From contig JABVXV010000005.1 in NCBI GenBank assembly GCA_013365325.1, positions 806,001 to 870,000 of the forward strand: a stretch of DNA of 64,000 bases. Direction: 5' to 3'. Numbering within the stretch: the first letter of the stretch is position 1; each line of letters opens with the position of its first letter. This document shows positions 53,201 to 64,000 of the stretch, piece after piece. The notes under the pieces were generated by a model. It made no database searches. It worked only from the letters and a program-made list of their open reading frames with translations, and was not told the origin of the DNA. The DNA is from Dipetalonema caudispina (lineage: Eukaryota > Nematoda > Chromadorea > Rhabditida > Onchocercidae). Position numbers and translations under genes: made by a program.

Positions 53201-56200
53201 ATTAATTGCTTTTTGTTTAATTGTTCAATTCACGGTACATTAGTTATGTTTTTCTAACATTGTACACGTTCTAAAAATACAAGAGAATTGTCAGTTAAAG
53301 GAAGAAGAAAGGAGCAAGTATAAGAGAAGCCGGATAAATAGAGAGCTAGGTGAAAAGCATAGGTACAGGCCGTGGAAAATTTGCTTAATTCAAACTGCGT
53401 TGGTAATTTCAATTCAGATCCATATCGTGTTACATCACTAAATTAATTTTATCGTTATTAATGAGTATTTTTCGAGTTCAATGTCAAGTACCGTTCAATG
53501 TCATCATTAGCAGAGGATAACTTTGTGGACACATTGAAATCTACGTTGGGTTCGTGTCTCTTAAAGCTCTTCTCTTATCTCCTATACTGCCATTATTTGG
53601 AAGTCATTCTGTTCTGGAGCATTTACCTGACTTTCTCAGCTTTCGAGAAATGCTTCATCTTAACAAGTTTAAAAAGGTTTAAAAAATAGATCGTTGAATT
53701 TACAAAGCTATTCTTGAAATTTACCAGATTGTATTATACTAAAGGAGGTGTTTTTTAAATATTTTTCCTTATTTTTGATAAAATTGGTGATTAATATATT
53801 TCTTAGAGCATTTATTTTTGTGTATAATTTCTTATCTCTATTTTAGAAGCTCTGCTTTCTGATCTACAGCATACAACGGAGGTGTTGAAGCGAGCTAAAT
53901 TTAACGACCGTTGCTCATCCAGTGCATCTGATTTAGAGCCTGTTTATCAAGAACAAACTAGAAGGTATGCTATTGCAGTGTAATTTCGTTTGCAAATTTT
54001 AACCAATGTTCTAGTTCTTTAGAACTTATTAAATATTGAAATAGTAAACAGTGATAGAAACGTCGCTTGTTTCTATTTGAAATTAGTTTTATTTTCAAAT
54101 CTTTCGTTAACTGCTGATTTTCATATAACAGTTTACTTTCAGTTATGGCAGTTCTTTTCATGGCCTAGACAGTATCGAGCAAATGCTGGATGATTATTCA
54201 CAAAAGAGGAAAAGTCCTGAAGGTATGTTTCATTATCTTTTACAATCACTAGAAAATCTGGTCATTCAATTTATTTCCTGCTAATGAGGTAACTGCAGAT
54301 GTCCTAAATGGTGAATATAAATTTTCTAAAAAAAGCTTGGGATATAAGCCCTCACGTCAAACTGGTTGATTCGCCATATATTTGCTTTTACAGCAGTAAA
54401 TAATATTTGTCTTTTTTACTTTTGTAGGAAAATATTTGTATAGTTTAGAGCAGGGAACTTGCTGCTTTTTTTTTCTGGGTTATAATGGAGAGTGCTATGC
54501 TTTTTTTATCAATACAACCAGAAAGGAAAAAAAGCAATATCACCAACATTTTATGTCTAGTTTTTGGTATTCAAATCTTCCAATGATTACAGGCCTTTCT
54601 TACTTTATTTTTATAGATGAATGCTATGGGAATCATTTAACAAGCCAGGCGGAAAGGCCTACAGTGCAGAGCTTGTTTAGAGAGCTTGAGCATGACAGGT
54701 AAGAAAGCTAAGTTCAAAATAGAGGTCATTCCCAGAATTAAATAAAGGGAGATTAATATTGTGTAGAGTCATTTTCTGAAATTCTGCTTCCTAAATACCC
54801 AACAATTATTTGCATTTGTGAATAGTTGCAAGTTGAAAGTATTTTAATTTGCATGAAGTATATATATATATATATATATCGACTCCAGTAAAAAATCCCA
54901 TTTGGTTGATAGGTCGAGGATACTGAAACACTGTGGTCGTCATCCTCATAGTATTTTGATTGATAAGAGGAAGTAGCAGAATTGAAATCCAATAACATAG
55001 TGCAGTGTTAAACAAATATTTTTAAATTTGTTTCAGTTACAACAAAAGTGTTGGTGGTCATTTATCACAATCATCTGGTAATGTTCAGGTATATGCTCTT
55101 CATTCAGCATCGCTGTAATACTTGTTTGTGACCCATTTTTTCATTCAAAGTGGATTTTTCTCATAGTACAATTAGCAGGGGAAAGTTTAATGCTTTCTGC
55201 TCTGCCACCATGTGTTTATTAAAAAATGCTGCGAATGAAAAGTATATAAGTCCTCCTATTATTCAGGATGCATCTCTCAAATTCGCCAGCTTACCTCTCT
55301 CTCACAATAAGTCTTGAGAAAAGTTGAGTCGGCACAGCGAATGCTTGGTGAACTTCTTGGCTCATACAGAAACTAATTTGCCTGCTAAATGCTTTGTGTA
55401 GGAGGTGTTTTGGTTGCTTACTTCATTCTCTCACTAGCAGTTCATATTTTTTTATTTTTGACTCCCTGCTCTTCATTTGATGAACTGCTACATACATAAC
55501 ACTATTGGAATCACTATATCCCATCATTCAGGCGGAAAACCTTGTAAAGCATGATTTTGTTCTATCGTCGCTGTTCATGGGCTTCCTTATATGATCTTAC
55601 ATTACCATGAAACACTTTCGATTAAGCAATTACATTGTCTTATGGGTTTCTTTTGAGCTTCGAAAACATACATCATTATTCTCTACTTTTGTTCTCGTGC
55701 TCACATCTTAATGAAATGTTATTTCGATTATATTTTTTGAGGATTTAACTTTTGCTTAAATGTTGATACTGCTAAATTAAGATCAGGGATATCATTCGTG
55801 TTATAATTTGTAGCAGAACTCGCCGACGGGCGATCCATTGCAGTTGGATTCGATGTTGGGAACACTTCAAAAAGATATGTCAAAGCATGGTATCAGCACG
55901 ATTCCCAAAGGCGATTGCGCTTCATGTGGCAAACCGATCGTTGGACAGGTTTTTCTTGTTTCTTACATCTTTTTTTTTCTGAAATGGTATGAATTTTTTT
56001 TAAGGATAATATTAAGATACAATTTCACTTTTAATTTCATTTCCATCGATTTTTAGAACACTCACTTTCACTATAAATTGAAATTTTACAGTGAAATCAA
56101 GTTGTTTATGGAATTAAAATAATAGCACTCACAGATAAATCTCATTTAAATTTCTAAAATAGCAGTAGGAAAATAAAACATATACTGTAAATATTCTTTT

Positions 56201-58132
56201 AATAGATCATTTAATGAAATTATTGATATTTCTAATATTATCTACTAATCGCCAAATGTTCATCTTTTCGATGAAGCTTATTTTCTACTGAAAGTTATTA
56301 GATTTCATTTTAAAATTATAAGTTTGGAAACTTTTCTAACTGTTATTAGGACATCTAATAATCAAATATGAATAATTAATCATAGGTAGTCATAGCGCTG
56401 GGTAAAATGTGGCATCCAGAACACTACGTATGCTGTCAGTGTGGTGAAGAGCTGGGACATCGGAATTTCTTCGAGCGAGGCGGTAAAGCGTACTGTGAGA
56501 ATGACTACCACGATATGTTTTCTCCCCGATGTGCATATTGCAATGGGCCAATCAAGGATGTTGGTTGTCATATCTTTGTAACTCTGATATCAAATGATAA
56601 TAACTTGCAGGCTAACTAATTCTTTTTTTTCCTGTTTTGTAGCGATGTGTTACGGCACTTGGTAAAACATTTCACGCAGAGCATTTTGTATGTGCAGAAT
56701 GTGGCCGGCAATTTGGCGAGGAGGGATTCCACGAAAAAGTAAGAATTTGATAATAAAAAAATTGCCTGCAGGTGTTTGAATGTATGTATATGTATTTTTC
56801 AAAATTCTGTTCTAACTTTGATGTTGAAAATTTTCGATTTCAATTAGATATTATTTATGAAACATCACCTTTCTTGATGCCTTCATATATCAAACGTTTT
56901 ATTGCGTTGTAGAGGTTTACTATGTTATTCTTTAATTTACTTTTGGCTGGCACCCATCGGCAACGATTTTCTTTCGTTTTACGAATTATATATATTATGT
57001 TGTCAAATCTCATTTCACGTTTTTTCCCGCATATTTCAGAGATTTAAAAAGATTTTCGTGTTCAAAACAAGGGAAAGGATATTCTGCTGTGGTTTCCCCA
57101 CAAAAAAAGAGTCCAAAAAATCATGTCTAGCATGTTTTGCAGAATGGTCAACCTTATTGCAAAACGGATTTCTTTCGAATGTTTGCACCGAAATGCAATG
57201 GTTGTAAGAATCCGATTAAAATGCATTTCATAACAGCACTGGGCACACACTGGCATCCCGAGTGTTTTATTTGCCAGGTAACCTTTTCAAAAACTATCCC
57301 GTTTAAAGTTTAACAAGTTTTGAAGTGTGAAGGCTTCTGGAACTTTGCTTCCGTCGTTATTTCTGTTCTTTTTCTTAGCATTTGTGAATAACAAAGCTTT
57401 TGATTTGACAAAATTCATAGCGTGTGTTACTTTTGAATATTTTTCTCCTTCAGTGAGTTCTGGTACCTCTCTCATCTTTGAAGTAGGGCACGAAGATAGC
57501 CCATTTGGGTAAGTTCAATTAAGTTTGTTGTGGGTCTTGATGCGTCCCCGGTGCGTATATACATATGTGAGCAGTCCATGTAGTAGAAGGCTCCCGGATT
57601 GAAGTGTCGTTCTTCGAATTTTTTTTTTTTTTTTTTGTTCCTTGATCTTTAACTAGTGAGTTTCATGAAAATAATAAATAGTAGAAGTAGTTTCGAAGTG
57701 GAATTCTATAAAAAGGAAAAATAATCAAAGATATAATATCACTGGGAATATTTTTAGAGAATTCGTGGAGTTGAAGTAAGTTGTTCACATTGAGTTTCTG
57801 ACTCTGCTGAAGTGGAACTAACCTGTCTGCCCTGTAATAGCGGGAATATTGATGAGTGATTTTAGGAATGTGGAAAGCCTTTCGAAACAGGATCATTTTA
57901 TGAGCACGGTAATGTGCCATTGTGCGAAATGCACTATCACGAGAAGCGCGGTAGCTTGTGCGCCGCTTGCCAAAAGCCTATTAATGGCCGATGTGTCTCC
58001 GCCGTGGGACAGAAGTTTCATCCGGAACATTTCTGCTGTTCCTACTGTCGTAAGCAACTGAACAAGGGAACATTCAAAGAAGTGGATCGAAAGCCATTTT
58101 GCCACAAATGTTATCAAACTACCCATCCTTAA
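50254..58132 (+). CDS. pxl-1: Paxillin, focal-adhesion LIM scaffold
   Basis: Ten exons: 50254-50266, 53847-53964, 54143-54222, 54617-54698, 55037-55088, 55817-55948, 56386-56559, 56643-56738, 57143-57277 and 57866-58132, closing to 382 residues. The first coding exon is only 13 bases; joined to exon 2 it gives [12 protein letters not shown], a textbook LD1 motif. Further LD-like helices are [22 protein letters not shown] and [12 protein letters not shown]. Four LIM domains follow, at about residues 149-200, 208-260, 267-318 and 326-378, each with the full set of zinc ligands (for example CASCGKPI...WHPEHYVC..C and [11 protein letters not shown]). Paxillin links integrins to actin through FAK, vinculin and parvin; in nematodes it sits at muscle attachment sites. 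At 382 residues it is shorter than vertebrate paxillin (about 560-590), mainly in the LD region. Confidence 0.95.
50267..53846 (+). other. First intron of paxillin (3.58 kb)
   Basis: By far the longest intron I resolved in the window. The open frames within it (52183-52404, 53498-53689) look like chance. A long first intron is a common place for enhancers or an alternative promoter, but I could not point to a specific site. Confidence 0.6.
54859..54879. repeat. TA dinucleotide repeat in a paxillin intron
   Basis: About ten TA units in the intron between exons 4 and 5 of paxillin. Confidence 0.85.
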
Positions 58133-59821
58133 TTTTTTTTGCAGAGGTGTCCGGGATATTTTCGATGTCTTACCTAGTTTTTGTGTGATTTTGTCGCCGT
58201 GTGTAAAAGTACCTTTATAGCTTGTTCGAAGCTATGTGTTCTGCCATACTTCTACTCTCCCAAGCGACAAATACGAAGTGACATTCATGCAATCCACCAC
58301 CATTCCTTTTCTAATGGTATTATTTCGTCCCGTGGAATCATCCGGATAACATAGTTTTGCTTCCAGCTATAACGTTTCTTTTTCCATTGCTGTGCAATTA
58401 ATGATTTTCTCGTGCTATTTTTATCTCACTGTGATTTGCTTGAGTGTGCGCAAACCTTCAGTTTTATGCATTTAGATTTTTTGTTCCTCTTTCTTGAACT
58501 ACTTATGCACCACTGCTTGAAAGTACCTATCTAGACTTTCATTTTCCTTTGATATCATGCGATTTGAGACACGTAAATTCATATCTCATTTGATTATTCT
58601 CTAATATTTGTTTCATGGTATTAAGAAGTTCTTCAGTGTTTTCAAAGTTAGAGGTACTTAGAAGAAGCCATCGAGAAAAAAGTTGTAAGTCCCTTACTCT
58701 ACCCTTGCTTCCCTCGAATTATTATTTTAAAGTTTTTAAATATGGTAGTAATTAGTTTTGAAATCCGAAGTCTCAAAAGTGCGACAGAAGTGTTACTGGA
58801 TTCTGTGGGATTTTTGTCGCAGTGGTTCATGGCAGTGGTTCTTGTTGTGACTTAATAATCAGGTTTAATTTCTTTGTATTCTTATTATTTAACTCAACTT
58901 ATTCAGCATGCCTGCGTTGTTATTTAATCACATAATGAACGCGGTTTGCGTATCGTTTTTTTTTTTTTTTTTTTTTTTTTTGCCCATCTTAGTTGCAGGA
59001 TTGTTCACTTCTCGAAATTTTTGTTAATTTTGAAATAAATACAGTTGTTTGCTATTGAGAAGTAAGGTTATACCTTAAATGAAAAGGTAATTTAGTGTTG
59101 GAGTTTTTCGCCTTCTAGGGGGATGAATATTTTGTAAGACGATGTCCGATGCACGTTGTATATTTCGAAGAGGAAGAGAAATAGTTCAAGTGACTGGGCC
59201 TCGAGCTATGTTACGCTATGCAACTTCAAGGATATCAGTTATTCCAAGAACATAATATGTAAATTACTTGCATATGACAGTAATTGGTGATCCTTTTGAT
59301 GCTATTTTCACATAATCCTTAAGTATGATAAAACATTTGATATTAGAATTGAAGTCTACCCGACAATACATGATGCATTCAAGGATGTGGGGATGTTTCT
59401 AATTAGCTAAATTAATAGGGAGTAAGGAAGGATTTGCTTTCCCAATTCACTTGATAGTTGAGAAAGGCCCTCCATCATGCACACTTTTCAGGTTTCACTA
59501 TCAGCTTAAAGCTTGGGATATTTGTGCAAGACTTATGTTGACATCTTTGCGACATCAAGATTACTGACTGGACATCAGGCCATTCTACGTGGTAGTGGGA
59601 CTCAACTTATTGTTTGGCCACTTTTTACGGGGAAATTTCAAGAGTGCACACTACTTGTATAAATAGCTAAGTCAAACAATTGTATGTGCTGAGAGGTATA
59701 CTTTTATTAAAGTATACCTTACCTGAGCAAGAATTCACTATGGAAACCATTCAGTAACGATAGAGAATTAGTCAAGCAAAGAATTTCTCCCTGAAGTTAA
59801 CCAGTTTATATCATCATTTCA
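58133..59821. other. Convergent 3' region of paxillin and serpin
   Basis: No gene seen. It holds both 3' UTRs. AATAAA-like signals occur (for example GAAATAAATA at about 59032). A 26-base poly(T) run lies at 58956-58981. Confidence 0.5.
58956..58981. repeat. Poly(T) tract
   Basis: An uninterrupted run of 26 T in the intergenic 3' region of paxillin. On the minus strand it is a poly(A), but no processed-gene copy is recognisable next to it. Confidence 0.9.
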
Positions 59822-62067
59822 TTAACTGGAATAGTGACCTATGAGGATCATTTGATCAATTTTTGTGATGACGAACATAAATGGATGATTTGCAATAAAT
59901 TTGATATGTCCACCTTGCCATAGAACGCTTAATTCATCGTTTAGTATTTCATGAGTGCTGTTTATCGGATACGAACCTTTCTCATTAATCTGCAATAAGA
60001 GGAATCGTTGTTGAATAAGGATGAGATTTTTTTTCATGCAGCGATAATATAATTTAATGAATTAATACCTCAAATTGTGTCTTCTGAATGAGCGTCGAAA
60101 CATGCATCTTTTGAACTGAAATGGCCGGAAAATCAGCTCTACTGGTAAATGCTTCCACTATTCCAAGATTTGCCAACGGTAAATTCAGTTCGAAATGATT
60201 TTCTATCGAAAACCGAGGTATTTCAACCTTAAATAATATCGATACAAGTTTCAAACATTTTATCCATCTGAAAGCAACTTTAGCAATGATATCAGCCGCC
60301 CGTTCATCTTAATGCAGTACTTAATACATTATTCATTTGACAATCTATTTATTCCAAAAGACATATCTCCTACTGATAATGTAACATGCAATCGACACGA
60401 TCATGTTTGATCTTCCTTGTATGGAAATAAATGTAATTAAAACATCAACCTCGACATCCATTGTTTTACATCTTGCAATTAAAAATAGAAGGCGACGTCC
60501 AGTTAATTCATGCACAACATTTCTTAACGCAAATTTCTTTCGTGGTAAAAATATATAAAGAAAAAGATTAGAATTCAATTCATACGGAAGACCGAGAACC
60601 TGTACATCAGCATTTTCGGTGTATTTAAATTTATCAAATGCCCACATGGACATCATTTCTACCTGCAACAATTACATAAGGAAGGATGATGTTATAAATA
60701 ATCGTAGGCGAAGAATACAATACTTTGTTTTTGACCTGTGCTTCTTCTCATTCATTTTCATTTTCATAGATTCTTTTTTTCTTTTTTTTTTTTTTTTTTT
60801 CTTGAAAGTGAGAGGGAAATCAAAGAATTTATAGATACTTTCAAAGATATTCTTCGCTTTTTTGTCTTTTACATAATGCTGTCACTAATGATGATTGAAT
60901 GAGATGAAATGTAAATGCGTAACCAACCTGAGTAATGGTATGTTCATTGACATAGAAGTCTTTCGCAGTTGTCCTCCTCTCATCAAATGGATAATGCCAA
61001 GCAGCATTCAAATAAAAGCTATCGACAAGCATGAAATGCCAGTCGACATTATAAACATTTCTCATAAAGATTTTAAACTCTGATTTCGTTTGGTTTGCAA
61101 TCCATTGATTGATAAACTGAAAAGAGCTGATCAATCAGTTGAATGTTATCCACACCTAAATCCTGAAGGTCACCTAAAATATTTGGAATATCCTGGAGAT
61201 GAGAAGATTGCATTGTACTTTCTCTCTTCCACAGTCATGATTTTGGCATTAGTCATCGCTGACATTGATAATCTTATCTGCTTTACAACTTTTCATTCCA
61301 CGGTTCATTCCATAAAAAGAGAATAAAATGCTTTTTCAGGATCAGGCATAAAAAACCAACCGCGATAGTAGCTGATCTATTTTTGCAATCGAATTGAAGT
61401 ATATCAGCCATATAATCCCGTGCGATTTCTATCATAGCATTGCTTACCGCACCATGATCACAAAGATGTAGAACTACCAAGAGACCAGGTGCTATTATGG
61501 TACCATTATTTCCTAGCAATAATCTGTTGGCTAACAATGAATAATACTTCTGTACTGCACTATTACTGAAACCTGAAGAATTGTTTGCATAAGGATAAAT
61601 TAAACAGAAGTAATTAATGTGCAAATAGCACAAATGCACAAATAAGATCCCAATTAATTAGAAGATTAGAGCTCTCCTTAGGTACTACTTTATCTAACAA
61701 AGAGAAAAAAAAAGATACCTTTCGCGAAAACATCATTTATTTGTAGCCTTGTAATACCACTAGCAGCAGCACTGGTCAATGATAACGTTATCGCCAATGA
61801 TAGTGGTGATAGCACTGCATTAAGTTCTTCATTTGCTGCATTTGATAAAAGCCGAAGGGAGAAATTTGCATGTATCGATTGTATCGTATCTCTTGCATAT
61901 CTGATAAGCTTTATTAAATGAAAAACATTCTACAGATGTTTTTTGCTTATTATGATAACTATTATAGTAAATGACTAGATGGCTTACTTGTCCAGATAAT
62001 AACTTAGTTCATGAGCTGCTGTCGTAGGCCAAAACAGAGTGCGCATTGCGATGGAAGTGAATAACAT
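59822..62067 (-). CDS. Serpin, probably non-inhibitory
   Basis: Seven exons: 62067-61988, 61900-61719, 61572-61361, 61116-60928, 60662-60450, 60227-60069 and 59989-59822; phases close to 400 residues, normal for a serpin. Fold motifs in order: FSLRLLSNAANEELNAVLSP; FINQWIANQTKSEFK; LVDSFYLNAAWHYPF; VEMMSMWAFDKFKY; VQVLGLPYE; IPRFSIE; IANHPFMFVI. The reactive-loop hinge reads EKGSYPINST where inhibitory serpins have EEGTxAAAA, so loop insertion, and hence protease trapping, is unlikely. The N-terminus (MLFTSIAMRTLFWPTTA) is only weakly signal-like, leaving secretion open; an inner ATG at 62046 is an alternative start. Nematode serpins often act at the host or tissue interface, but nothing here shows the target. 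Confidence 0.9.
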
Positions 62068-63172
62068 AAGAGGTAGCAACTGGTATGATAATACATTTTG
62101 ATAATAATGATTGGGCATGACAACGATTAAGGTAAGAGTTATCAATGAGAGGACAATTGCAACTATGATAGCAAGAAGTGTCGTAAGGAATAGTGTGAAT
62201 TGGGATGGATGGATATATCAGTGTGAATGCTTGCCCTTCTGCACTCAAGCTATCTTCCACCAGCTGATGATGTTTCTTCCATCAAAAAATAAAAAATGAA
62301 AGCGTTAGTTATGTATTCCATTCCTTCAGCACTCATCTATTCCTATCCCTATGCTCTAACTTCTGGGCAATGTTTACAAACCTGCAGTCCTGGTTAAATG
62401 ATCTCGAATGAACTCTATTGACCTTCAGTGTCTTTCACATTCTTCTCTCTTCCTTTCCGGATTTAACTTCACACTGACATTCTCATAATTCGTAATGATT
62501 AATAAAATTTATCTGAGCATTTCGAGATTATCTCTCTCAGTGTGCTCTTTCTTCCCTTACGCCAATATCCTCACTTATTATCACTTTAAACTTCTCTTAC
62601 AATCAGTTTGAAATTGCTTACTTACGGTATATGCCGTGCTGATATTCTTTACCAATCGCCTGCTGAATCATTCTACTAATTCTTCTGTTCTCTCTTTAAG
62701 CCTCAATTTAATCTTGTTAGAGTTAAGAGAAAATTTACATTCAGAATCTTTGAAACAGATATCTCACTTCAAATTCACATCTGATGATGATTAATTTACT
62801 TTCTACAAGTATTTTAGACAACAAATCTTTTTCATATAAGTCCAGAATCATGAATGAGCTTGGCTCATTTAACTTTACATTGTTGAGGCTAATATTTAGC
62901 TGAAAATTGCTGATCATAGGTTTGAGAGATTTGATAGAGCATATATTATTGATGATATCATATTTATTACGTTGAATTTTCTACAACAATAAGTTTTTGA
63001 AGTCATAAAAAAGAAGAACAACAACTGAACTACTCGAAAGATAATAATTTATAGAAGATTTAACGATGTATTTTAAAAGTACTACCCATTTATCGTGATT
63101 ACAAGTGATCCCTTTCTTCTTCTTTCACCCACATTTCTTTTTTCTGCACTTTCGAAACAATCTCAGAACTAC
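62068..63172. other. Upstream of serpin; no gene seen
   Basis: AT-rich spacer that should contain the serpin promoter. The overlapping frames at 62009-62260 (minus) and 62111-62299 (plus) show no domain. Confidence 0.45.
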
Positions 63173-63725
63173 TCATTTATTTCTTCTGGCTTTATTCAAG
63201 ATATTTGCCCTTTCTGGAGGAGAAACTTCAGATTCTGATTCCTTCACACATTTCTTACCTTCTTCATAACTACGTTGATAATTGAACAAATCGTACTGGA
63301 TATATTTTTTTTTTTTTTTTTCGTTACTAAATATCGATGCAATTACATGGGAAAATCAAAATGACTATTCGCCTTGTGTAATTTTTTTTTTTTTTGAATC
63401 ATTTGACGACTATGTTGTCATAATAGATGATATTATCACGATGTTTAAACTGGCAACAATTTGTGAGACAAACATCTTATCAGCCTGAACTATTAAAATA
63501 TTTGCTCTCTTCCTTCAATTTTCTTGTTTTTCATCATTTCATCTTTGACTTTTGTTTTTGTTTACTTTCTTTTGAAAAAGAAATAGGATAAATTATGTCT
63601 TCATGAAATGTTAATATATTCAAGGAATTCTTATACGTTCTACTTACATGTTTTGAGAGTAGCATAGCTTTCCGCGATTTATTTACTGGTTGGCTTAACG
63701 ATACCGCTGTAGTAATACTTCCCAT
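63173..63725 (-). CDS. Candidate small spliced protein, 51 residues
   Basis: Three possible exons: 63725-63648, 63295-63259 and 63213-63173. Donors are GTAAGT and GTAAGA; acceptors are TATATCCAG and TTCTCCTCCAG. Phases run 0, then 1, then stop, without a frame break. The product starts MGSITTAVSLSQPVNKSRK and ends SYEEERANILNKARRNK, polar and basic with no signal peptide or membrane helix. I recognise no family. The good splice sites and phase closure support a real gene, but exons this short can arise by chance, and the gene could continue through a different third exon. Confidence 0.4.
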
Positions 63726-64000
63726 GACATTTCATCACAAGAGCACTATATCGAAGTTCCAGGTTAATAACTTCTACTTTCCATTTACCTGAACTTTTTT
63801 TCACTTCACATTTCTCCTTCTGAAGTTCTGAAGTTCAGTAGTTTTCCCAGTAATCTTCAATTATTTACTATTTTTTTTTTTTTCTAAGAAAAAAAATGAA
63901 AGAGAAAGCAATGTGTAAGGAATTTTCATAATATTAAGTTTGATAAATTGTTTTTAGTGTATGCTTCACTGTTGTACCATTTCAGGATGATAATTAATCT

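Noticed and set aside
60228..60267. Upstream extension of a serpin exon reading WIKCLKLVSILFK
   Set aside because: It resembles a serpin phrase, but the preceding exon already supplies LTGRRLLFLIARCKTMDVE joining directly to VEIPRFSIE in phase 0. The extension would duplicate that region.
1..64000. Mobile elements, CRISPR arrays, horizontally acquired or viral genes
   Set aside because: No reverse transcriptase, transposase, terminal repeats, spaced direct repeats or intronless foreign-looking ORFs were seen on either strand.

Overview
The window looks like a nematode nuclear chromosome segment. Genes are split into many short exons separated by AT-rich introns, most of 100-400 bp, with TTTTCAG-like acceptors. 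Several start codons sit just downstream of a lone acceptor, which suits spliced-leader trans-splicing. The gene set is also metazoan: paxillin, a TGF-beta type I receptor, METTL16 and FANCI. The style resembles clade III (filarial or spirurid) worms, but that placement is inference. I saw no bacterial genes, transposons, viral sequence or CRISPR array.

Layout. 1258-3811 (+): a short cytospin-like coiled-coil protein with a C-terminal calponin-homology domain. About 5160-5520: a decayed tandem copy of the promoter and first exon of the next gene. 6195-8299 (+): an ELOVL-family fatty acid elongase. 9472-14325 (-): a TGF-beta superfamily type I receptor Ser/Thr kinase. 15111-23723 (+): VPS8 of the CORVET tether, about 27 exons. 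23724-27166: a gene-poor stretch. 27167-35870 (-): FANCI, head-to-head with ZNRD2/SSSCA1 at 36713-38272 (+). 38640-38711 (+): initiator tRNA-Met. 39362-44146 (-): a multi-EGF type I membrane protein. 45261-48212 (+): METTL16. 50254-58132 (+): paxillin. 59822-62067 (-): a serpin. 63173-63725 (-): a candidate 51-residue spliced gene.

Exon borders were worked out by hand from splice sites, reading phase and remembered family alignments. In the elongase, receptor, ZNRD2, METTL16, paxillin, serpin and EGF genes the phases close over the whole coding region (predicted 579 aa for the receptor, 235 for ZNRD2, 489 for METTL16, 382 for paxillin, 400 for the serpin, 641 for the EGF protein from its first ATG). 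In FANCI some exons stay unresolved, and in VPS8 one.

The genes do not form one pathway; they are ordinary cellular functions (lipid elongation, signalling, endosomal tethering, DNA crosslink repair, RNA methylation, adhesion). The points most worth checking are three apparent GC-AG introns, two of them with an identical GCAAGT donor; the duplicated elongase promoter and exon; loss of the expected mono-ubiquitination lysine in FANCI; a serpin with a non-inhibitory hinge; and two small ORFs that look spliced. I found no convincing new biological system.
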